A stretch of DNA of 45,447 nt from Comamonadaceae bacterium (GCA_947450675.1 CANFWI010000023.1:1-45447); one strand, 5' to 3'. Shown: positions 1 to 9,284, numbered from the stretch's first letter. The notes: generated by a model from the sequence alone, not told the origin. Translations and numbers: made by a program.

Positions 1-44
1 ATATGGGTCACATGGCACAGATGCTCCCAGGCCGTGGCATTTAA
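1..44 (+). CDS. rpmI: 50S ribosomal protein L35, C-terminal end (partial)
   Basis: Only the last 13 codons and the stop (TAA at 42-44) lie in the window. They read MGHMAQMLPGRGI, the usual C-terminus of betaproteobacterial L35. It sits 26 bp before rplT, the conserved infC-rpmI-rplT arrangement. L35 is a small basic protein of the large ribosomal subunit. The identification rests on this short tail plus the neighbour. Confidence 0.85.
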   Translation, partial: MGHMAQMLPGRGI

Positions 45-70
45 TTTAACGACGAACAAGGAGTAAATAC

Positions 71-433
71 ATGCCTCGCGTCAAACGTGGTGTAACGGCT
101 CGCGCCCGCCACAAAAAAGTTCTAGCCCTTGCAAAAGGTTTTCGCGGTCGCCGCGGTAATGTCTTCCGTATCGCCAAAGAAGCGGTAATGAAGGCTGGGC
201 AATATGCCTACCGTGACCGTCGTACCAAAAAACGCGTGTTCCGCCGTCTGTGGATCACCCGCATCAATGCTGCAAGCCGTTCATTTGGCATGACCTACAG
301 CCAGTTCGCTAACGGCCTGAAAAAGACCGGTATCGAAATTGACCGCAAGGTTCTGTCAGACATGGCCATTCACGACAGCGCTGCTTTCGGCGCCATCGTG
401 GCTCAAGTCAAGGCCAAATTGCTGGCTGCCTGA
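71..433 (+). CDS. rplT: 50S ribosomal protein L20
   Basis: The 120-residue product begins [20 protein letters not shown] and has the very basic N-terminal half and globular C-terminal half of L20; the E. coli protein is 118 residues. L20 binds 23S rRNA early in 50S assembly and in some bacteria also represses its own operon. The ATG follows an AAGGAG ribosome binding site at 58-63. It is the last gene of the infC-rpmI-rplT operon; an intrinsic terminator follows at 484-518, ahead of pheS. Nothing in the coding sequence is unusual. Confidence 0.98.
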   Translation: MPRVKRGVTARARHKKVLALAKGFRGRRGNVFRIAKEAVMKAGQYAYRDRRTKKRVFRRLWITRINAASRSFGMTYSQFANGLKKTGIEIDRKVLSDMAIHDSAAFGAIVAQVKAKLLAA

Positions 434-483
434 TCTTGAAGCTGTCCTGCTGTTGATTCAACAGCCGTCACGACAAGAAAGAC

Positions 484-518
484 AAGGGCTGGGGCTTGCA
501 AAAGCTCTGGCCCTTTTT
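484..518 (+). terminator. Intrinsic terminator between rplT and pheS
   Basis: The 5' arm 484-497 (AAGGGCTGGGGCTT) pairs along all 14 positions, three of them G-T wobbles, with the 3' arm 502-515 across a GCAA tetraloop. The 3' arm ends in a T run (514-518). A second small hairpin, GCTGTTG-ATT-CAACAGC at 449-465, lies just upstream. The element ends rplT transcription and could attenuate read-through into pheS. No phenylalanine-rich leader peptide is apparent. Confidence 0.85.
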
Positions 519-585
519 CATTGAGGTGCCCCGAACCGTGTTCAAACTTCTTGGGACATCCTTTCTGCATCAACCGTCACACTGA

Positions 586-1653
<1,068 letters not shown>

Positions 1654-1683
1654 AAAATCAACAGAACACAGCAAGGCAACACC

Positions 1684-4110
1684 ATGCAATTTCCAGAATC
1701 CTGGTTGCGCGAATTCTGCAACCCGCCCTTGACGACTCAGCAGTTGGCTGACACCTTGACCATGGCCGGTCTTGAAGTTGAAGAACTCAAGCCGGTCGCA
1801 CCGCCATTCCACGGTATCGTGGTCGGCGAAATCAAAGAAGCCGTCCAGCACCCAAATGCCGACAAGCTACGGGTTTGCCAAGTGGATGTCGGGCAGGGCG
1901 CTTGGCTCAACATCGTTTGCGGTGCGCCCAATGCGCGCGTCGGCATCAAGGTGCCTTGCGCCTTGGTCGGCGCTGAGCTGCCGCCCGGTGAGGACGGCAA
2001 GCCATTCGCCATCAAGATCGGTCAGCTGCGCGGGGTGGACAGCTACGGCATGCTGTGTTCGGCACGTGAACTCAAGATCAGCGAAGAGCATGGCGGCTTG
2101 TTAGAGTTGGCGACAGACGCGCAAGTGGGCATGGACATCCGCGCTCACTTGTCGCTTGACGACACGCTGTTCACGCTCAAGTTAACACCCAACTTAGCGC
2201 ATTGCCTGAGCGTCTATGGCGTGGCGCGCGAACTTGCTGCACTCACGGGTGCGCCTTTGCAGTCGCCGGTTTTCAAGTCACTCGCTGTGACTGACGCAAC
2301 GCGCTTGGCAGTGAAAATCAGCGCGTCTGATTTGTGCGGCCGCTTTTCTGGCCGCGTGGTTCGCAACGTCAATACACGTGCCGCCACACCGCAGTGGATG
2401 GTTGACCGCTTGGCCCGCTGTGGCCAGCGCAGTGTCACCGCCTTGGTCGACATTTCAAACTACGTGATGTTCGAGTTGGGCCGGCCTTCGCATATTTTTG
2501 ACCTCGACAAAATCCATGGCGGCTTGGATGTGCGCTGGGGCCGCGCTGACGAAACACTCAAGCTGCTCAATGGCAACACCGTCACGGTTGACGGCAAAGT
2601 TGGCGTGATTGCAGACGACGTGCAGGTCGAGTCCTTGGCCGGCATCATGGGCGGCGACGCCACGGCGGTCTCTGATGACACTCAGAATATCTATGTTGAA
2701 GCGGCTTTTTGGTGGCCCAAAGCGATTGCTGGCCGCTCACGCCGCTACAACTTTTCGACCGATGCGGGTCATCGTTTTGAGCGCGGTGTGGACCCCGGTT
2801 TGACGGTTGAGCACATCGAGCGCATCACGCAATTGATTTTGGATATTTGCGGCACCACGGACACCGTGTGTGGGCCGATGGATGACATCAAGGCCAGCTT
2901 GCCTGTAGCCGTACCTGTCACGCTGCGCGTGGCGCGTGCCGTCAAGGTGATCGGCATGCCGCTGACCCAAGCGCAATGTGCTGATGCGCTGACTCGCTTG
3001 GGCCTGCCCGTGGTTGAGGGCGATGGCACCTTGACTGTGACGCCACCAAGCTACCGTTTTGACTTGCAGATTGAGGAAGACCTGATCGAAGAAGTGGTCC
3101 GCATGGTGGGCTACAACCAGCTGCCGAGCACGCCGCCACTGGCTCCAATTTCAGCGCGCATCAACCCGGAAGCACGACGCAGCCCGTTTGCTGTACGCCG
3201 TTCACTGGCCGCGCTGGGTTACCAAGAGACCATCAACTTCAGCTTTGTGGAAGAGCGCTGGGAGCGCGAGCTGGCGGGCAATCCGAACCCGATCAAGTTG
3301 CTCAACCCAATTGCCAGCCAGATGAGCGTGATGCGCTCCTCGTTGGTCGGCTCGCTGCTGCAAGTACTGAAGTTCAATCTAGATCGCAAAGCCAGCCGAG
3401 TGCGCGTGTTTGAGCTGGGGCGCGTTTTTCTGCGCAGTCCACAAACGCTCAACACCGACACCACAGTGGCCGGTTTTGACCAGCCGATGCACGTCGCCGG
3501 TTTGGCCTATGGCGCACTGGACAGCTTGGCTTGGTCGCAGACTGACCGCAACGTCGACTTCTTTGACATCAAGGGCCATGTCGAGACATTGCTGGCACCG
3601 CTGCAAGCCGACTTTACGCCGGCCAGTCACCCTGCGATGCACCCAGGCCGCTGCGCCAGCGTCAGCGTGCAGGGCAGGGTCATTGGCTTCGTTGGCGAGT
3701 TGCATCCGCAATGGCGACAGGGTTACGAATTGCCGCAAGCGCCGATCTTGTTTGAACTTGAACTCGACGCCGTATTGCCGCGCCGGGTCCCGCAGTTCAG
3801 CAGTGTCAGCAAGCACCAACCCGTCGAGCGCGACTTGGCGGTCATCGTCAGCGAAAGCGTCACGCATGCGGCTTTGAAGGCGGCGATCGACAGCGCCGGC
3901 ATCGGCAACTTGCTGCGCTCTGCCACGCTGTTCGACGTTTATCGCCCACAACAGGCCAGCGCCAATATGCAGTTAGGCGAGAAAAGCCTGGCTGTTCGTC
4001 TGGTGCTCAGCCGTGATGACGCGACACTGACTGAAGAGCAAATCGACGTGGCCGTGAAGGCTGTGATTGAACGGCTGCAAAGCGTGCTCGGTGCTCGCTT
4101 GCGTGCCTGA
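1684..4110 (+). CDS. pheT: Phenylalanine--tRNA ligase beta subunit
   Basis: The 808-residue product is the large structural and editing subunit of the Phe-tRNA synthetase. In order, the sequence shows an N-terminal EMAP-like tRNA-binding domain (about 39-150, FHGIVVGEIKEAVQHPNADK), the B3/B4 editing region, the B5 domain, the catalytic-like core and a C-terminal ferredoxin-fold anticodon-binding domain (about 715-808, KHQPVERDLAVIVSE). The length is typical (E. coli 795). It lies directly behind pheS and 55 bp before ihfA, the standard proteobacterial order. Confidence 0.98.
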   Translation: MQFPESWLREFCNPPLTTQQLADTLTMAGLEVEELKPVAPPFHGIVVGEIKEAVQHPNADKLRVCQVDVGQGAWLNIVCGAPNARVGIKVPCALVGAELPPGEDGKPFAIKIGQLRGVDSYGMLCSARELKISEEHGGLLELATDAQVGMDIRAHLSLDDTLFTLKLTPNLAHCLSVYGVARELAALTGAPLQSPVFKSLAVTDATRLAVKISASDLCGRFSGRVVRNVNTRAATPQWMVDRLARCGQRSVTALVDISNYVMFELGRPSHIFDLDKIHGGLDVRWGRADETLKLLNGNTVTVDGKVGVIADDVQVESLAGIMGGDATAVSDDTQNIYVEAAFWWPKAIAGRSRRYNFSTDAGHRFERGVDPGLTVEHIERITQLILDICGTTDTVCGPMDDIKASLPVAVPVTLRVARAVKVIGMPLTQAQCADALTRLGLPVVEGDGTLTVTPPSYRFDLQIEEDLIEEVVRMVGYNQLPSTPPLAPISARINPEARRSPFAVRRSLAALGYQETINFSFVEERWERELAGNPNPIKLLNPIASQMSVMRSSLVGSLLQVLKFNLDRKASRVRVFELGRVFLRSPQTLNTDTTVAGFDQPMHVAGLAYGALDSLAWSQTDRNVDFFDIKGHVETLLAPLQADFTPASHPAMHPGRCASVSVQGRVIGFVGELHPQWRQGYELPQAPILFELELDAVLPRRVPQFSSVSKHQPVERDLAVIVSESVTHAALKAAIDSAGIGNLLRSATLFDVYRPQQASANMQLGEKSLAVRLVLSRDDATLTEEQIDVAVKAVIERLQSVLGARLRA

Positions 4111-4165
4111 AACACGGCACAATTTGTCACTCACACCAACACACGATAGCGGGCAAGGAGCCATC

Positions 4166-4477
4166 ATGGATTTTTCTGTCGACAGTCTGGAAACGCCAGC
4201 GCTGACCAAAGCCCATTTGGCGGAATTGCTGTTCGAGAAAATTGGTCTCAACAAGCGCGAGTCCAAAGACATGGTCGACGCTTTTTTTGTGTTGATCTCA
4301 GACGACTTGGTGGATGGCAACGACGTGAAAATTTCTGGCTTTGGCAATTTTCAAATTCGCACCAAAGCCCCGCGACCTGGCCGCAACCCCAGAACTGGCG
4401 AAGCTATTCCTATTGAAGCTCGTCGGGTCGTCACTTTTCACGCCAGCATCAAACTCAAAGAGCAAATTCAGGGCTGA
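4166..4477 (+). CDS. ihfA: Integration host factor subunit alpha
   Basis: The 103-residue product is one half of the IHF heterodimer that bends DNA by more than 160 degrees in replication, recombination and transcription. It shows the HU/IHF fold with ALTKAHLAELLFEKIGL in the first helix pair and the DNA-inserting beta-arm GRNPRTGEAIPI near residues 70-82. I chose the ATG at 4166 because AAGGAG stands at 4155-4160 and the product then has family length; an in-frame start at 4067 would lie inside pheT. Its place behind pheT is conserved. Confidence 0.97.
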   Translation: MDFSVDSLETPALTKAHLAELLFEKIGLNKRESKDMVDAFFVLISDDLVDGNDVKISGFGNFQIRTKAPRPGRNPRTGEAIPIEARRVVTFHASIKLKEQIQG

Positions 4478-4525
4478 TACGGCACTGGCCGTCGGTCCAA
4501 AACGGTCATTTGTTGAAAAATACTT

Positions 4526-4544
4526 TCCAATCTTTCGGATTGGA
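4526..4544 (+). other. Small inverted repeat between ihfA and the MerR-family gene
   Basis: TCCAATC (4526-4532) and GATTGGA (4538-4544) form a 7-bp stem with a 5-base loop. No T run follows, so it is not a convincing terminator. It could be an mRNA structure or an operator for the downstream regulator. Confidence 0.3.
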
Positions 4545-4595
4545 TTGCAGTTGCTCCAGTCTTAGAGTAAATTCGTAGCTTTCCTCAACAGAGCA

Positions 4596-5081
4596 TTGAT
4601 TTCCTTGGAGAAAGATCTTCCCCTGATTCCCGCCAAACGCTACTTCACCATTGGTGAAGTCAGTGATTTGTGTGGTGTTAAACCTCACGTGCTCCGCTAT
4701 TGGGAGCAAGAGTTCACCCAGCTGCGCCCGATGAAACGGCGAGGGAACCGTCGTTACTACCAGCACCATGAGGTGTTGATGATCCGGCGCATCCGTGACC
4801 TGCTGTACGACGAAGGCTTCACCATCAGCGGGGCACGCAACAAGCTGCAGGAAATCGTCCAAACTGAACGCGATAAACGCCGCAACGGCGAAGTCATGCT
4901 GGAAGGGGTTGACGATCTAAGTGACGCCGTGGACGAGCTCGATGTGTTGTCCGATGCGCCCGATTCCGAGGGCGCAGAACTATTTTTTTCTGCCTCAGCG
5001 CTGGGCGACGGCATGTCGCTGCAGCGACTCGAAATCGTGCGCCGCGAACTCACCGAAATCAGGGATTTGCTCGCCGCTTGA
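4596..5081 (+). CDS. MerR-family transcriptional regulator
   Basis: The 161-residue product has an N-terminal MerR-type winged helix (about 15-85) with YFTIGEVSDLCGVKPHVLRY and the wing RPMKRRGNRRYYQ. An acidic C-terminal half with no recognisable ligand-binding domain follows. A MerR-like gene directly after ihfA is a conserved betaproteobacterial arrangement; its target is unknown to me. The start is uncertain: there is no in-frame ATG after the stop at 4563, so TTG at 4596 or TTG at 4605 must serve. The stop codon lies about 40 bp before tRNA-Pro. Confidence 0.88.
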   Translation: MISLEKDLPLIPAKRYFTIGEVSDLCGVKPHVLRYWEQEFTQLRPMKRRGNRRYYQHHEVLMIRRIRDLLYDEGFTISGARNKLQEIVQTERDKRRNGEVMLEGVDDLSDAVDELDVLSDAPDSEGAELFFSASALGDGMSLQRLEIVRRELTEIRDLLAA

Positions 5082-5107
5082 CGGTTCGTCGTGCGATTCA
5101 ACCAAGC

Positions 5108-5113
5108 TATAAT
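5108..5113 (+). promoter_or_regulatory. -10 element of tRNA-Pro
   Basis: A perfect TATAAT stands ten bases before the mature tRNA 5' end. The hexamer 17 bp upstream (TTCGTC, 5085-5090) is a poor -35 match. A better TTGACG at 5078-5083 is too far away (24 bp). Confidence 0.6.
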
Positions 5114-5122
5114 TTCAAGCTT

Positions 5123-5199
5123 CGGTGTGTGGCGCAGCCTGGTAGCGCACTTGCATGGGGTGCAAGGGGTCGAAGGTTCGAATCCTTTCACACCGACCA
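5123..5199 (+). tRNA. tRNA-Pro (anticodon GGG)
   Basis: A 77-base cloverleaf with acceptor arms CGGTGTG and CACACCG, D-stem GCGC/GCGC, anticodon stem CTTGC/GCAAG around loop ATGGGGT, T-arm with GGTTCGAATCC, and an encoded CCA at 5197-5199. The anticodon GGG reads CCC and CCU proline codons. The 3' half of such tRNA genes is a common integration target; the next region looks accessory. Confidence 0.96.
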
Positions 5200-5207
5200 T
5201 ATCAATC

Positions 5208-5249
5208 AAGGACTTAGCGTCGAAAGGGGCTAAGTTCTTTTTGTTTTTT
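5208..5249 (+). terminator. Intrinsic terminator of tRNA-Pro
   Basis: AAGGACTTAGC (5208-5218) pairs with GCTAAGTTCTT (5229-5239), 11 bp with one G-T pair, and the T-rich run TTTTGTTTTTT follows. The 5' arm is nearly identical to that of the tRNA-Val terminator at 37718. Confidence 0.88.
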
Positions 5250-5562
5250 GCCCTCAGGTTTGTCGATTGTCCCAACCGTTGTCCCAACTCCGCGTTAAGC
5301 TGGCGATGACCGATTTGAATGTTGGTGACTGAGGTGGTGTCGGTCTGTGATTCGACCAGTGCGTTGTTTGTATCGTCCATGTTTCGCTCGGCACGTTGCT
5401 AAGTCGAGAGCTGTTGCGATTTGGTGCCGACACGACGGACCAGCGTTTAAGCCAAGGCTGTCATCTGACTTTGCTTGGTAGCTAAGTTGGTAACCAATGC
5501 GGTAAATGTGTCGCCGCGATCAAACAATTCAGAACTTAAAGTCCGACACTGCAGCGTTGCCC
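5250..5562. other. Gene-poor stretch between tRNA-Pro and cho
   Basis: No convincing gene is visible in these 313 bp. TTGTCCCAAC is repeated at 5267-5276 and 5279-5288. On the minus strand several short open stretches, each broken by stops, resemble a decayed coding sequence, possibly the end of an integrase-like gene that once pointed into the tRNA; I cannot assign it. No promoter for cho and no CTGT-N8-ACAG LexA box could be identified. Confidence 0.4.
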
Positions 5563-6414
5563 ATGCCTGCCAATCACCATCCAGATTTCGATCCGGCTCG
5601 TCTTTACGAGTATCCAACGCACCTGCGTGACATGGTGGCCGATCTGCCTTCGAGCCCTGGTGTCTATGTGTTCCACGGCGAGGAGGGCGACTTGCCGCTG
5701 TACATCGGCAAGAGCATCAACCTGCGTAGCCGGGTGCTCTCGCACCTGCGCAACCCAGACGAGGCTAACTTGCTGCGCCAGACCCGCCGCATCACCCACA
5801 TTCGCACGGCAGGTGAGGTTGGCGCGCTCTTGCTCGAGGCCAGCATGATCAAGCAGCAGCAACCACTGCTGAACCAAAAGCTGCGGCGCAATCGACAGCT
5901 GTGCTCACTGCGTTTGTCCGATGGCCTGCCCGAAGTCGTCTATTCCAAAGACGTCAATTTCGCCACCGAGCCATCGTTGTACGGGCTGTTTGCCAGTCGC
6001 TACGCCGCCATCGAAGGGCTGCATCAGCTGGCAGATCAGCACCAGCTTTGCTACGGCTCACTGGGACTGGAAAAACTCAAGCCCGGCCGTGCTTGTTTCA
6101 GGGCCACCATTAAGCTGTGCAGCGGCGTGTGCCGTGGTGATGAAAGCCCTGAGGCGCATGGCCAACGCCTTCTCGCCAGCTTGGATGGTTTGCGTGTGGC
6201 CTGCTGGCCATACCCCGGGGCTATTGCCTTGACTGAGCGCACCGAGGACCATTGCCAGATTCATGTGATCCGCAACTGGTGCTACCTCGGCAGCGTGAGC
6301 GATCTGTCAAAGGCTCGCGAGTTGGATGTGATGGCAGTTGGATTTGATGCTTATGGCTACAAGATTTTGTGCCAGCCGATCCTGAGCGGTAGCGCCGATA
6401 TCACGCTGCTTTGA
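5563..6414 (+). CDS. cho: Excinuclease Cho (UvrC homologue)
   Basis: The 283-residue product closely resembles E. coli Cho, which makes the 3' incision at UvrB-bound DNA lesions as an alternative to UvrC. It consists of a GIY-YIG nuclease: GVY at 33-35, YIG at 47-49, the catalytic Arg in NLRSRVLSHL (R56) and the metal-binding Glu in GALLLEASMIK (E92). A cysteine-containing C-terminal half follows, with RACFRATIKLCSGVC and DAYGYKILCQPILSG. I chose ATG 5563 over the open frame from 5506 because homology begins there. In E. coli cho is SOS-induced; no LexA box is evident here. A umuC remnant follows. Confidence 0.9.
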   Translation: MPANHHPDFDPARLYEYPTHLRDMVADLPSSPGVYVFHGEEGDLPLYIGKSINLRSRVLSHLRNPDEANLLRQTRRITHIRTAGEVGALLLEASMIKQQQPLLNQKLRRNRQLCSLRLSDGLPEVVYSKDVNFATEPSLYGLFASRYAAIEGLHQLADQHQLCYGSLGLEKLKPGRACFRATIKLCSGVCRGDESPEAHGQRLLASLDGLRVACWPYPGAIALTERTEDHCQIHVIRNWCYLGSVSDLSKARELDVMAVGFDAYGYKILCQPILSGSADITLL

Positions 6415-6437
6415 GCATCTGCTGAAACCACAAACCC

Positions 6438-7010
6438 ATGTACGCGCTCGTTGACGGCATGATGAGCATTGTTGCCGGTCTCGGTCACCGCCAAGAGATT
6501 TATTCAATTGACGAGAGCTTTGTCGATCTCACTGGCATCCGAGGTGACCTGACTGTGCGCAGTCGCAAGGTCAGAGAGCGCATCTTGCAGTGGATTGGTA
6601 TTCCAACTTGCATTGGTCTGGGTCCCACCAAAACACTGGCCAAGCTCGCTAACCATGTGGCCAAGACCGCTGAGCGTAAGCCCGGCGTTTATCCAGACCA
6701 CTTCGCGCAAATTTGCCATCTTGGGCGATTGAACAAGTCAGAGCTCGACGAAGTGCTGGCCGCCACCGCAGTCGGCGAGGTCTGGGGCGTGGGACGGCGA
6801 ATCTCCGAGCAGCTCGGTGAGGGCCGAATACGCACTGCGCTGGACTTGACCCGGATTGATCTAGCCACCGTCAAGCGGCGTTTCTCTGTGGTGCTGGAAC
6901 GTACTGTGCGGGAGCTGCAAGCAGTGCAACGTCTTGTCCTGACAAGAGAGCATGTGGAAAGTGCCGGTACTCGAACAGATGGAAGCCACCGACTTCCTTC
7001 AGGCATGTGA
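6438..7010 (+). pseudogene. umuC: UmuC (DNA polymerase V subunit) remnant with two deletions
   Basis: The frame opens with MYALVD, the first six residues of UmuC-type Y-family polymerases, then jumps straight to GMMSIVAGLGHRQEIYSIDES. In intact UmuC that sequence starts around residue 83, so about 76 codons (fingers and part of the palm) are missing in frame. Homology continues through GLGPTKTLAKLANHVAKTAE, VWGVGRRI and VVLERTVRELQ, equal to about residue 230 of 422. It then stops, and 29 unrelated residues end the frame. The DE pair of SIDES is kept, but with fingers, little finger and C-terminus gone, polymerase activity is not expected. No umuD is adjacent. Confidence 0.88.
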
Positions 7011-7116
7011 CCATGCTTGCACCCACGACCTCTGTATTCGCAAGCTATAACGTGGGCTTGTAACTGCAGCAGCTTGGGTCCTCGATGCGATCGCAGCCCG
7101 GCCATCCAGGTCTCAT

Positions 7117-7183
7117 GGACTGCCGCGCTGCGCTCGCAGCGACGAGAAGGTGCGGACTGCCGCACTTTGCTGGCAGCGACGGA
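7117..7183 (+). repeat. Imperfect tandem repeat, period 37 bp
   Basis: Two copies of about 30 bp, at 7117-7146 and 7154-7183, share GGACTGCCGC and GCAGCGACG with a few differences between. A perfect GTGCGG/CCGCAC hairpin (7150-7165) overlaps the second copy. They fill the space between the umuC remnant and the 3' end of prlC. Confidence 0.6.
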
Positions 7184-7187
7184 TTTT

Positions 7188-9227
7188 TTAAGCCATGCCT
7201 TGGTGGCGGAGCAGGGCGTCGATCGATGGCTCGCGGCCGCGGAAGGCTTTGAACGATTCCATCGCGGGACGGCTGCCGCCGGCTTCCAAAATAGCCTCGC
7301 GGTATTTGCGGCCGGTCTCGACGTTGACGGTTCCTTTTGCGGTATCGCCAGAGGCTGATTCCTCAAAGGCTGCGTACGCATCCGCCGACAACACTTCGGC
7401 CCACTTGTAGCTGTAATACCCAGCGGCATAGCCACCCGAAAAAATATGGCTGAAGGTGTGCGCTGGGCGGCTGTAAGGCGGGGCCTGAATCACGGCGACT
7501 TCAGCGCGCACATCTGCCAGCAGCGACATGACATCTTTGTTTGGGTTTTCTTCGGTGTGCAGCAGCATGTCAAAGAGCGAGAACTCCACTTGTCGCAGTG
7601 TTTGCATACCGCTCTGGAAATTCTTCGCAGCCGTCATTTTGTCGAACAGGGCGCGTGGCAGCGCTTCACCGGTGTCGACGTGGGCGGTCATGTGCTTAAG
7701 CACATCCCATTCCCAGCAGAAGTTTTCCATGAACTGGCTGGGCAGCTCCACCGCGTCCCATTCAACACCGCTGATACCGGAGACATCGCGCTCGTTGACC
7801 TGCGTCAGCATGTGGTGCAAGCCGTGGCCGAATTCGTGGAACAGCGTGGTCACGTCGTCATGCGTGAGCAGGGCAGGTTTGCCGGCCACGCCGTCTGCAA
7901 AGTTGCAGACCAAATGCGCCACGGGTGTTTGTAACAGGCCGGTGTCTGGGCGCAGCCAGCGGGCACGCACGTCGTCCATCCAAGCGCCGCCGCGTTTACC
8001 GGTGCGGGCTGGTTGGTCCAGGTAAAACTGGCCGACGAGTTGGCCCGCGCGCTCGATGCAGTAGAACTCAACGCCCGGTTTCCATACAGGGGCAGTGTCT
8101 TTCGACAGGCTGACTTCAAAGAGTGTTTCGACAATCTTGAACAGGCCGTCCAGCACCTTGGGTGCCGTGAAGTATTGTTTGACTTCTTGTTCGCTGAAGG
8201 CGTAGCGCGCTTCCTTGAGCTTCTCGCCGATGTAGGCGTAGTCCCAAGGTTGCGGGTTGGTGATGTTCAAGTTTTCAGCGGCGAATGTGCGCAGGTCGGC
8301 CACGTCTTTCTCAGCGTAAGGGCGGGCGCGTTGGGCGAGGTCACGCAAGAAGGTGATGACTTGCGTTGGCGACTCGGCCATTTTTGGCACGACCGAGACT
8401 TCACCGAAATTGCGGTAACCCAGCAGTTGAGACTCTTCGAGTCGCAAGGCCAAAATTTCTTTCATGATGGCGCTGTTGTCGAAGCCGCTGTGTTCGGCGG
8501 GCGCTTGGTCGCTGGCGCGGGTGTTGTAGGCGCGGTAGAGTTTTTCACGCAGGGCGCTGCTCTTGGCAAACTGCATCACAGGCAAATAGCTCGGCATTTT
8601 CAGCGTGAGCTTGTAGCCTTCTTTGCCTTCGGCCACGGCTTGAGCGCGTGCTGATGCTTGAACGTCTGCCGGGACGCCGCCCAGTTCGTCTGCGCCGGCG
8701 TAGTAGGAAAAAGCCTCGGTCGAATCGAGTGCGTTTTCACTGAACTTTTGGCTCAGCTCGGCTTGCCGCTCTTGAATTTGCGCAAAGCGCACGCGCGCCT
8801 CGCCAACCAGTTCGGCGCCAGACAAGACAAAGTTACGCACCGCATTTTTGTGCGCTTGGCGTTGCTCGGTGTTGAGGCTGTTGACGTCGATGGCTTTGTA
8901 CTTGGCGTACAGGCGTTCGTCGGCGCCCAGTCGGGTCCAGAACTCAGTCACTCGCGGCAATGCGGCGTTGTAAGCGGCACGCAGTTCGGGTGTGTCGGCC
9001 ACGCTGTTGAGGTGACTCACGGCACCCCAAGCGCTGCTGAGCTTTTCAGTCGCGACGTCGAGTACCCGAGCAATTTCTGGCCAGCTGGCTGGAAACGCAT
9101 CTTGCGTTACCTGGCTCAGCGCTGTTTCCGTGCGGGCCAGTAATTCATCCATGGCCGGGCTGACATGCTCGGGCTGGATTTGATCAAAAAGAGGAAGCGG
9201 GGAATTAGCGAGCAGTGGATTGGTCAT
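7188..9227 (-). CDS. prlC: Oligopeptidase A (M3 family metallopeptidase)
   Basis: The 679-residue product matches the length of E. coli PrlC (680), a cytoplasmic zinc peptidase that degrades peptides and cleaved signal peptides. The zinc motif HEFGH is at residues 464-468 in TLFHEFGHGLHHML, and the family signature SGGYAAGYYSYKWAEVL lies near the C-terminus. I start at the ATG at 9227 because the protein then begins MTNPLLANSPLPLFDQI, as PrlC does; an upstream in-frame TTG at 9254 is less likely. It lies 57 bp behind yhbY on the same strand and converges on the umuC remnant. Confidence 0.96.
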   Translation of the reverse strand: MTNPLLANSPLPLFDQIQPEHVSPAMDELLARTETALSQVTQDAFPASWPEIARVLDVATEKLSSAWGAVSHLNSVADTPELRAAYNAALPRVTEFWTRLGADERLYAKYKAIDVNSLNTEQRQAHKNAVRNFVLSGAELVGEARVRFAQIQERQAELSQKFSENALDSTEAFSYYAGADELGGVPADVQASARAQAVAEGKEGYKLTLKMPSYLPVMQFAKSSALREKLYRAYNTRASDQAPAEHSGFDNSAIMKEILALRLEESQLLGYRNFGEVSVVPKMAESPTQVITFLRDLAQRARPYAEKDVADLRTFAAENLNITNPQPWDYAYIGEKLKEARYAFSEQEVKQYFTAPKVLDGLFKIVETLFEVSLSKDTAPVWKPGVEFYCIERAGQLVGQFYLDQPARTGKRGGAWMDDVRARWLRPDTGLLQTPVAHLVCNFADGVAGKPALLTHDDVTTLFHEFGHGLHHMLTQVNERDVSGISGVEWDAVELPSQFMENFCWEWDVLKHMTAHVDTGEALPRALFDKMTAAKNFQSGMQTLRQVEFSLFDMLLHTEENPNKDVMSLLADVRAEVAVIQAPPYSRPAHTFSHIFSGGYAAGYYSYKWAEVLSADAYAAFEESASGDTAKGTVNVETGRKYREAILEAGGSRPAMESFKAFRGREPSIDALLRHQGMA

Positions 9228-9284
9228 AAAGTTAGCTATGGGCGATTCACTCAAACTAAAGCCCCGAAGGACTCAAAGGCAGGA

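Noticed and set aside
4757-5380. Minus-strand frame of 207 codons running through tRNA-Pro
   Set aside because: It crosses a tRNA gene and most of the MerR-family gene; the middle part is simply the reverse of the tRNA (GVKGFEPSTPC-type translation).
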